DNA from: JAYEIA01 sp964472505 | Lineage (GTDB): Bacteria; Bacteroidota; Bacteroidia; Bacteroidales; JAADGE01 | Assembly: GCA_964472505.1 (NCBI GenBank) | Contig: CAYYQW010000113.1 | Location: forward strand, 1 to 8,756 | Direction: 5' to 3' | DNA: 8,756 nt | Shown: positions 1-5,831 of the stretch, piece after piece | Position numbering within the stretch: the stretch's first letter is position 1 | Layout: each line of letters starts with the position of its first letter | Notes under the pieces: model-generated | Seen by the model: the letters and a program-made list of their open reading frames with translations, nothing else | Told to the model about the DNA's origin: nothing | The model's database searches: none | Translations under genes and position numbers: made by a program

Positions 1-350
1 TACAAAGATATATAATTACTGCTTTTATTCAATACTTTAAGAAAAAATCAGACTTTATACAAAACTGATAGCGACAGGGTGAATCCGTAAATAAACAGTC
101 TGCCGATTTTTTATTTTTTTTTGATTTTGTAAAAATCAAACCCCGACCCTTCCGAAATAATCGTAGGATGCACATCACCAAGGGGGAATCCACGCCGGCT
201 TAATATTTTTGCTTTAATATTGACTTACAAATCAATAAAGAGCCTACATTTTCTCTCTACTATATTCAGTACTCATATAAAAAAATCAATAAAACCGGTC
301 GGTAATAATTATTGCTTGGAGAGAAATGAAATTTGTTACTTGAATATAGG
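1..350. other. Intergenic region without a supported gene
   Basis: I see no convincing gene here. Frames entering from the left edge on the plus strand all stop within about 70 bases, and minus-strand frames opening here stop inside the window and encode low-complexity peptides. Visible structure is limited to a T-run on the plus strand (107-122, interrupted once by A), an adjoining 9-bp AT-rich inverted repeat (120-128 against 132-140, loop of 3), and a 6-bp inverted match, CAGACT at 49-54 with AGTCTG at 97-102, just before the T-run. The last two could be a weak terminator for a plus-strand gene to the left of the window, but the stem is poor and I would not call it. Confidence 0.5.
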
Positions 351-387
351 AAAGAAAAAAATGGAGATGAAAATAGTTTCATCTCCA
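351..387 (-). terminator. Intrinsic terminator of the envelope gene cluster
   Basis: GGAGATGAAA (363-372) and TTTCATCTCC (377-386) form a perfect 10-bp stem around a 4-base loop, and a T-A pair at 362/387 extends it to 11 bp. Read on the minus strand, the stem is followed at once by a T-tract (361 down to 351, broken by one C). That is the layout of a Rho-independent terminator for leftward transcription. It begins 40 bases after the stop codon of the last gene (427). On the plus strand the stem is followed by A residues, so it should act in one direction only. Its position marks the probable end of the long minus-strand transcription unit. Confidence 0.85.
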
Positions 388-426
388 AAAAACCATCTGT
401 TAAAAATTGCTTGAACTATGAAAAAA

Positions 427-1011
427 CTACTGAATAAAAAATGTTTTGCTTTTCTTTGTTGAGCTATCAATATAATTAAGTGTACCTTCATATTCTCCTG
501 AAATATTTGTACCATCTGAATCCACAAGATCCAGATTCACAGCATATTCACTGCCGTTCCGTGTAATATCAACCGTGCCGGAAGCTATATCGTAAAATAC
601 GGTATTTTCTTCTTCCGGTTCCCAATTTAACGCATATATGCCAATATCAAATGTCCCGATTGTTTCAGAAGCACTAAAAAAGTAATTCCCCGAGGGGATA
701 TATTCGCCTTTCTCTGAGAATAGTTCAAAATATAAAATTTGTCCTTCCCCGCTCATTTCATAATCGCTACCGTTGGAGTTTATTTTTATACCATTTGAAA
801 AAAGATATAGATCAATATTAAACCCCTCATAATCTCCGGATAATGATTCTCCGTAGTTTTCATAGAACCCTGAGCCTAACTCATAGGTTGTACCTCCGAT
901 TTTTACAAAATTCTTTGGTTGAACTGTTTCGTCATCATCTTCACTACAAGCCGAAATAAACATAAGTACTACGGCAAAAGATAAAAAATAAAATAAAGTA
1001 ATTTTCTTCAT
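427..1011 (-). CDS. Putative surface-exposed lipoprotein, function unknown
   Basis: A 194-residue protein with a lipoprotein signal peptide: two lysines, a hydrophobic stretch, then lipobox I-S-A-C with the lipidated cysteine at C22. The residues after it are S-E-D-D-D-E. In Bacteroidota an acidic stretch directly after the lipid-bearing cysteine is the known lipoprotein export signal for flipping to the cell surface, so I infer surface exposure. The mature part is rich in Gly, Ser, Asn, Tyr, Asp and Glu, with alternating patterns that suggest an all-beta fold. I recognise no named domain and no catalytic motif. It is the last gene before the terminator at 351-387. The preceding gene is 90 bases away, wider than the other gaps downstream of the barrel gene's hairpin, and I find no clear promoter there, so read-through from the operon is likely. 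It could be an exposed component, a cargo protein or an unrelated passenger. Confidence 0.85.
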   Translation of the reverse strand: MKKITLFYFLSFAVVLMFISACSEDDDETVQPKNFVKIGGTTYELGSGFYENYGESLSGDYEGFNIDLYLFSNGIKINSNGSDYEMSGEGQILYFELFSEKGEYIPSGNYFFSASETIGTFDIGIYALNWEPEEENTVFYDIASGTVDITRNGSEYAVNLDLVDSDGTNISGEYEGTLNYIDSSTKKSKTFFIQ

Positions 1012-1101
1012 GATAAGATAGAATTTAAATGGCTCCTACTCATAAGCTTTTCGGAATACGCTCCTTACTCTTTTTTGGATTTTCAGGAATCTCCGTTAAT
1101 T

Positions 1102-1842
1102 TTATTCCAAACCCATCATCTTCTTGAGTTCTTCCTCCGTTGCATCCACTTTATCTTTCAGACCTTTTACAATCTCATTCCTAACTTGAATTTCTGCCTG
1201 ATACAAATCATAATAAACTCTTACTTGGACTTCTACCGTACCGGGTGCTAATTGCTGTTTATTATTATTTCTAAGTTCTTTGCGAGGAATCTTGCTTCGA
1301 AAGACCACTACCACAGATTCTAAATTTTTCAAAGTAGCTGAAGTTACGCTACGCGAAGATTGAATTATTTCATCCACGGTTTCAGCATCAACTATTGAAA
1401 GTTGGGTATTCGCAATATTAGATTTTGTAATTGCTGCTACATAGGTATTAAGTTTGCCGGCAATTTCTATTTTAGCACGTTCAATAGCTTGCATTTTAGC
1501 ACCGGATTGTGATTTACTGACTCCAATGCCGAGTGATGAAATATACGCATTGGATTCACTCATATCGTCATTAATGCGCATTTCATTTTCTTTAATCCAT
1601 GCGTTTTCCAGCTGCTTTTCAAGCGGAAGATCGCCTGCAAAAGTCCGCCAACCTTCTTCTTTTTCCATTCGTTTAGCCTCTTTTCTGGCCACTCGTATTG
1701 CTTTTTGTTTTAAAACTTTCAGTTTTTGTTTCCGTTCTTTTTTCATTTCTTTTACCGTTTTTACTTGCCCCAAAAGAACTTTGTTTGGCATGAGGAAAAG
1801 AAATAATGTCAAAATAAAAATAATAGACAGTTGTGTTTTCAT
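1102..1842 (-). CDS. LPP20-like exported protein (small paralogue)
   Basis: A 246-residue protein with an N-terminal signal peptide ending near L-L-G-Q (residues 23-26) and no lipobox cysteine, so probably periplasmic rather than lipidated. Residues 27-62 are extremely rich in Lys, Arg and Glu and look helical. The core, about 100-215, resembles the LPP20 family: G-I-G-V-S at 105-109, then an alanine-rich helix with A-x3-A-x2-R-A-K-x-E-I-A, then a segment ending in strands such as E-V-Q-V-R-V-Y-Y. LPP20-type proteins, including the flagellar outer-membrane factor FlgP, are known as envelope-associated structural proteins. The C-terminal 30 residues are charged and helical. The gene begins 19 bases after the larger LPP20-like gene, in an obvious operon, and is the last of the tightly spaced block. 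Family assignment is by pattern from memory; the specific role is unknown. Confidence 0.8.
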   Translation of the reverse strand: MKTQLSIIFILTLFLFLMPNKVLLGQVKTVKEMKKERKQKLKVLKQKAIRVARKEAKRMEKEEGWRTFAGDLPLEKQLENAWIKENEMRINDDMSESNAYISSLGIGVSKSQSGAKMQAIERAKIEIAGKLNTYVAAITKSNIANTQLSIVDAETVDEIIQSSRSVTSATLKNLESVVVVFRSKIPRKELRNNNKQQLAPGTVEVQVRVYYDLYQAEIQVRNEIVKGLKDKVDATEEELKKMMGLE

Positions 1843-1861
1843 AATATATAAGATTTAAAAA

Positions 1862-3205
1862 TTATTTTTGGCCGGCACTTCGTTCCGGTTGCTTAAACTG
1901 TTCTTTATTGCGAAATGTATATTTGAAATCAATATAGTAAAAACTAAAACTTTTCTTTTGTTGCTCAACATAATAGGTCAAATTGCCTGATACATAAGGC
2001 TCAGCTGTACGTATATTGAGATTATTGATTGATATGCGAGGGTTTTGTTGAAATGTGTTGTGCCCACTTTGAGTGATTGTTCGATTAAACGGGATTGAAT
2101 AATGAGTTCCGGTGCTCTCCCATTCAATATTCAGCGTTTTCAAATGTATGGGTTCTGAAATATTTGCATCTACGCCTAACTGAACAGAAACCAAATTAAG
2201 CTGTTCTGCTTCTCGTTCAAAAACTGCATGAATATTTCGCACGCTAGTTATCTTAGATGTTTTCTCGGTGCTATTCAAAATTAACTTTTTGTAGAGTTTT
2301 TTATTTTTTATAAAAAGTTCAATCTCAATATACTTTTCGCCGTATTTCAAACTACCCTCATCGCTATATTCAAGTGTATAAGTGCCTTTATTTTCAGTCA
2401 AGGGATTCATCTTAATACCGAAAGATGATGAAAGTTTTATATCTTCCGAAATACGCATTTTTCTATTATTACTCACAACCGCAAATTGAATCTTTTGCGT
2501 GCTCTTTTCAAGCACATCAATATGAATGTTTTGTAATAAATCGGAATAGAACTTATATTCCAGATCTGCCATTTCCTTTCGGTTATCAGGAAAATATTTG
2601 CGTAGTTTTGCAAGAGTATTCAAATTATCATACAATTGTTTGGTGGTGCTTAATGTTTCGCGTTCTGATTGTACTTTCTTCAATAAAACTTCCATCCGTG
2701 CATCTTGTTCATTGAAGGCTTGTACTATTTTTTGCCGTTTTGCTTGAGAGAATGGATACTTAACGTGATAGACACAAGTGACTTCTCCCGATTGCTTGTC
2801 TTTAAATTTCTCCCAATAAAAATCATCTGCATGTGAAAGAGAAAGGTCTTTAATCATGGGAATATCTGCTGATTCAGAATGACTTTCCATTACAAATTGC
2901 TCCACCGTGCTAATCATACCATTATCATTTTTGTTAATAAGGGTGGACGTATTGCTTGATTGTACATATACTGCCACAGAATTAATTATTTCTTTCCTGA
3001 TATTAGGAATAATTTGTCGTTTAGCTTCTTCTAAAGTAATTGCTCTCGCAGACATAATTATATAATTAGACATGACGGCATTTACCCAGTCCGGCTTCTT
3101 GCGTTGGCTTTTTTCTATTAGTTTTTTTTGAGCACTAACAACACCGGTTCCTAAAACAAAAAATAGAGACACCAGTATGCCGATGCTGCGAATAGAAATA
3201 GTCAT
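1862..3205 (-). CDS. LPP20-like exported protein with long C-terminal beta-rich region
   Basis: A 447-residue protein with a cleavable signal peptide (likely cut after V-S-A, residue 25) and no lipobox. Residues 37-155 look LPP20-like: K-P-D-W-V at 37-41, an Ala/Ile-rich helix with E-E-A-K-R-Q at 59-64, and a closing strand V-Y-H-V-K-Y-P-F at 145-152. Residues about 154-225 are helical and charged, probably a coiled coil. The remaining half alternates polar and hydrophobic residues like stacked beta-sandwich domains; I cannot name them. The start lies 4 bases after the stop of the upstream gene, so the two are probably translationally coupled. Two LPP20-like genes side by side suggest subunits of the same assembly, one carrying an extra extension. 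No enzyme motif is seen. Confidence 0.8.
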   Translation of the reverse strand: MTISIRSIGILVSLFFVLGTGVVSAQKKLIEKSQRKKPDWVNAVMSNYIIMSARAITLEEAKRQIIPNIRKEIINSVAVYVQSSNTSTLINKNDNGMISTVEQFVMESHSESADIPMIKDLSLSHADDFYWEKFKDKQSGEVTCVYHVKYPFSQAKRQKIVQAFNEQDARMEVLLKKVQSERETLSTTKQLYDNLNTLAKLRKYFPDNRKEMADLEYKFYSDLLQNIHIDVLEKSTQKIQFAVVSNNRKMRISEDIKLSSSFGIKMNPLTENKGTYTLEYSDEGSLKYGEKYIEIELFIKNKKLYKKLILNSTEKTSKITSVRNIHAVFEREAEQLNLVSVQLGVDANISEPIHLKTLNIEWESTGTHYSIPFNRTITQSGHNTFQQNPRISINNLNIRTAEPYVSGNLTYYVEQQKKSFSFYYIDFKYTFRNKEQFKQPERSAGQK

Positions 3206-3209
3206 ATGA

Positions 3210-4169
3210 TTACTTTACAATGATAATTTCGGAGCGATTATATTCTCTTTCTTTTCTCTGTTCTTGTTGAATAGCAATTTCAGAAATGGCCTTTATTCTG
3301 GCTTCTTCAATTTTTGCATCTGTCTCAGATTTTTTGATAGCGTAATTCCATTGTTTATTATCTAAATCTTCAATTTTTTGCTTAATTTCTTTTTCTAATT
3401 GCAACGCTTCCCTGTAACAACTTGACCCGGGTAGTATTTGAGACAGATATTGTTCTGTTTTAAGCGCACCGTCATAATTCTGTTCCGAGTACCATACACT
3501 TTTTGCTTTGGCCAAATTCACCAAGCATTGTTGCTTTTCATATTTGTCATATATCAATTTGGAAGCATTGAGTGAACGATTATAACAATCAGCACAGTCT
3601 GAAGGAATTCTTGCCAAAATAGCAAGTGCCTCTTCGTATTGATCTTGATCAGCCAAATTATTAGCTTGTTTAATTATCAAACCGCAATTATTATTATAAT
3701 AGTGTATAATTTTCTGTTTCCCCGTTTCCATTAGCTCAGCAAAGCCTTGATTATTAATATTTAATTGTTTGACAGCAGAAAAATAGGCCTTGGTCTCATT
3801 GCTGCCAACTCCTTTCAAGTTAAATATTTTCGATGCGTAAATAGTTTTCGTATCATAATCGGCTATGTAAAATGTAATTTCCAATACCATCATCACTTTT
3901 GGGGGGGCTGACGGAACAATATTTTTACTAAAAACTTGGATGTCAGGAAACATGATATGCCTATGCTTTGTAACTCCACTGGCAAAACCATACTTAGAGG
4001 CAACCTGCATCATTTTATTTTTTAATAAGTTTTTTACGTTATCTGAAACAGGTTCTGTTTGTTCAAAAACTACAGGCGTAATGGTGAGCGTATTTACCTG
4101 ATTCTGAGCATACGACAAAAAAACTATGCAACTCAGTAATAGTGTTAATAAATTTCTCATTGTGGTCAT
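3210..4169 (-). CDS. Exported protein with CsgG/FlgO-like N-terminus, TPR-like repeats and C-terminal coiled coil
   Basis: A 319-residue protein with a signal peptide cut near S-Y-A (residues 19-21). A second Met at residue 4 (codon at 4158-4160) could equally be the start. Residues 25-155 have strands and helices in an order like the CsgG/FlgO group: a first strand T-L-T-I-T-P-V-V, a helix, then V-M-M-V-L-E-I-T-F, a second strand ending K-G-V-G, and an Ala-rich helix. This is inference, not a motif match. Residues 170-260 hold two TPR-like units, Y-E-E-A-L...C-Y (178-196) and Y-D-G-A-L...C-Y (232-252). Five mature cysteines (162, 192, 195, 215, 251) may form disulfides in the periplasm. Residues 256-312 form a charged helix, probably a coiled coil for partner contacts. 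The upstream gene ends 18 bases before it. Confidence 0.8.
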   Translation of the reverse strand: MTTMRNLLTLLLSCIVFLSYAQNQVNTLTITPVVFEQTEPVSDNVKNLLKNKMMQVASKYGFASGVTKHRHIMFPDIQVFSKNIVPSAPPKVMMVLEITFYIADYDTKTIYASKIFNLKGVGSNETKAYFSAVKQLNINNQGFAELMETGKQKIIHYYNNNCGLIIKQANNLADQDQYEEALAILARIPSDCADCYNRSLNASKLIYDKYEKQQCLVNLAKAKSVWYSEQNYDGALKTEQYLSQILPGSSCYREALQLEKEIKQKIEDLDNKQWNYAIKKSETDAKIEEARIKAISEIAIQQEQRKEREYNRSEIIIVK

Positions 4170-4187
4170 TATTTAAAAATTATGTAA

Positions 4188-5165
4188 TTATTTTTCTCCT
4201 ATAATCAGCCATGCTTCACCCAAACCGCGAGTGTAAATCTTACAAGTTTGATTAAAAGGCTCTCTCCTGAGAAAACTTCTCAATCCCCTTAAAAAACGTT
4301 CAGCATCAACAGGACGATTTTTATTGTCGAACAAAGGTACACGAGCCGAAAATAGAGCAAAGTTGGCTGAACCATCTTCTTTTGAATATCTGCCGGAAAT
4401 ACTGTTTTTATAAAACCATGTATCTATTATTTCAACCAATTCCAGATATTCATCATCGTATTCATATTCTTCTTCCAAGTCAATACCGCCATTGTCCCAT
4501 ACTTGAATTCTGAAATTACATGTTCGGCCTTTGGAAAACATTTCGTCAAAGTAATTTTGTAGTTGATCCAAAAAATTACCCATGTGTGTCAACAATGCTT
4601 CTTCTAAAAGTAAACCGGGAGTAGCTGCTGCTGTAAGGGTGGGTGGGCCGTCCCCGGATTGGCCGCCTATTTGACCGTTGGTATAAGCATCATAAGATGT
4701 AATATTAAAATGAATGTACTGCTTGGGGCCGATTCGCTTAAGCTCAAAATCTACCCCAATAATAATGTCGGCTTTAGCTCTTCGTTTAAGAAGGTCAATT
4801 GGGCTTTCTTTGATGGCGGCTCCGGAAGTTTTTCCCGTTAGTGCCTCAAGTTCAGCCGTCGTAGATTCTATTTTTTTAAGCTCGGCTTCTAAAAGACGAA
4901 CTTTATCAGCCGAATAGCCTCTGTCGGTTATCATGCTGTTTAATCTTGCAATGACCTGACGAAGATGTGCATCGTTTTGAAGGGCTTTTTTATAGTCCGG
5001 TACTACTTTTGTTATTCCTTGATCATCAAAAGACATAGTATAGTTATGCCGATTACAATAGATATCTGCCGGAACCACCATGACAGCAGGCTGCTTGGCT
5101 TGCCCCTTCATGTCTGCGTAAAAACTTATAATAATAAGTACGGATAGTAAAATTTTTTTTATCAT
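4188..5165 (-). CDS. Exported protein resembling DUF6175 family
   Basis: A 325-residue protein with a signal peptide (residues 1-21) and no lipobox. The mature N-terminus K-Q-P-A-V-M-V-V-P-A-D (24-34), the block P-D-Y-K-K-A-L-Q-N-D (56-65), E-S-P-I-D-L-L-K-R (120-128) and A-K-A-D-I-I-I-G-V-D-F (130-140) match what I remember of DUF6175, a Bacteroidota family of unknown function. The opening strand, a helix ending near R-G-Y (82-84) and the later A-D-I-I-I-G strand also recall the TolB/CsgG/FlgO N-terminal fold, which I offer as inference. An acidic patch E-E-E-Y-E-Y-D-D-E lies at roughly two thirds of the length. The gene follows the lipoprotein gene by 19 bases and precedes the TPR-like gene by 18. 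No enzymatic motif is visible. The ORF is certain; the family name rests on memory. Confidence 0.8.
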   Translation of the reverse strand: MIKKILLSVLIIISFYADMKGQAKQPAVMVVPADIYCNRHNYTMSFDDQGITKVVPDYKKALQNDAHLRQVIARLNSMITDRGYSADKVRLLEAELKKIESTTAELEALTGKTSGAAIKESPIDLLKRRAKADIIIGVDFELKRIGPKQYIHFNITSYDAYTNGQIGGQSGDGPPTLTAAATPGLLLEEALLTHMGNFLDQLQNYFDEMFSKGRTCNFRIQVWDNGGIDLEEEYEYDDEYLELVEIIDTWFYKNSISGRYSKEDGSANFALFSARVPLFDNKNRPVDAERFLRGLRSFLRREPFNQTCKIYTRGLGEAWLIIGEK

Positions 5166-5184
5166 AACTGTTATCTTTTTTTAA

Positions 5185-5745
5185 TTAAAATCCTGAGTCT
5201 AATCTTGATATTATACCGTCTTTTTCAAGTTTCCTTCTTAATTCACCTGTATTAACAGATACAATTACCCCCACTTTATACCCTTTTGGTACTTTTAATC
5301 TGTCTGCCGGGTCAATGGAGCCATCATTACTTATCTGTACATATTGGCGATACGGCGCATTGAAAGTTTGGTTAATATCAAACAGCTCCACTTTTCCTGA
5401 TTCAATTTTTTGCTGTGTTGTTTTAATTTTATATAAACCAAAAAAAGCATCAAAGTAATCTTTATGGTCATTATAATTTGATTTAACCATAGGTTCTGAA
5501 CGATTACTTCCCGGGATTCCTTTGAATAAAACCGCATGGACAGCATCAAACTTTCCTCTTTGTATTGCATCAGTTACGGTTGGGGCGTATGAGTAAACTT
5601 TAATAAGGGTAGTACCGTCAACTCCTTGATTCAAAGCCTCTACTTCGTAATTTGTAAAATCAACCGGAGCTGTAATTAGAAGACTCTTACAAGCGTTCAA
5701 CGACAAAAGAACTATCAGTAATAATATAATTGTTTTAAAATTCAT
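5185..5745 (-). CDS. Periplasm-facing lipoprotein, conserved Bacteroidota type
   Basis: A 186-residue protein with a lipoprotein signal: hydrophobic residues 5-16, then lipobox L-N-A-C with C19. The following residues, K-S-L-L-I, are not acidic, so unlike the last gene of the cluster it lacks the surface-export signal and should face the periplasm. The block from D59 to S80 (A-I-Q-R-G-K then A-V-H-A-V-L-F-K-G) and the end (V-G-V-I-V-S-V-N-T, L-R-R-K-L-E, G-I-I near 169-179, final S-G-F) match what I remember of unnamed Bacteroidota proteins found next to DUF6175 genes. The A-x6-A-V-x-A-V-L-F-x-G pattern weakly recalls LPP20 helices and strands. It lies 86 bases after the beta-barrel gene, across a small hairpin, and is followed at 19 bases by the DUF6175-like gene. 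Function unknown; possibly the lipid-anchored subunit of the complex. Confidence 0.8.
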   Translation of the reverse strand: MNFKTIILLLIVLLSLNACKSLLITAPVDFTNYEVEALNQGVDGTTLIKVYSYAPTVTDAIQRGKFDAVHAVLFKGIPGSNRSEPMVKSNYNDHKDYFDAFFGLYKIKTTQQKIESGKVELFDINQTFNAPYRQYVQISNDGSIDPADRLKVPKGYKVGVIVSVNTGELRRKLEKDGIISRLDSGF

Positions 5746-5786
5746 TTTTATATTTTTAAAGATTGATATATGATTATTAATCTTAC

Positions 5787-5816
5787 ACAGAAAATAAGGG
5801 GGAGGGTTTCCCCTCC
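5787..5816 (-). terminator. GC-rich hairpin between barrel gene and lipoprotein gene (possible attenuator)
   Basis: On the minus strand GGAGGG, a GAAA tetraloop and CCCTCC form a 6-bp all-strong stem (5801-5816), starting about 15 bases after the barrel gene's stop codon. It is followed by CCCTTATTTTC, which is only moderately T-rich. It may be a weak terminator or attenuator, or a 3' end that protects the mRNA, setting the ratio of the barrel gene to the five-gene block behind it. I find no convincing promoter between this hairpin and the next start (5745), so I favour partial read-through over a full stop. Confidence 0.5.
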
Positions 5817-5831
5817 GCCATTAATTATTTT

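Noticed and set aside
204..211. TATTTTTG on the plus strand, an exact match to the -7 consensus
   Set aside because: No TTTG-like element lies 19-21 bases upstream and there is no gene downstream; a chance match in AT-rich DNA.
220..414. Plus-strand reading frame of 64 codons at the left end
   Set aside because: No signal peptide, domain or ribosome-binding context, low-complexity composition, and it runs through the terminator hairpin at 363-386 in the convergent direction.
336..527. Minus-strand 63-codon frame
   Set aside because: It overlaps the end of the lipoprotein gene in another frame and runs across its terminator; a shadow.
3897..3907. Run of four T and seven G inside the TPR-like gene (minus strand C7 then A4, in frame as C-CCA-AAA), a possible slippery site or phase-variable tract
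   Set aside because: A -1 shift would run into a stop after roughly 15 codons, no stimulatory structure was found, and the zero frame gives a continuous, sensible protein. A sequencing or assembly length error would also be expected to break the frame, and it does not.
5331..5570. Second minus-strand frame of 79 codons inside the 186-residue lipoprotein gene
   Set aside because: No domain or signal; fully contained in a well-supported gene.
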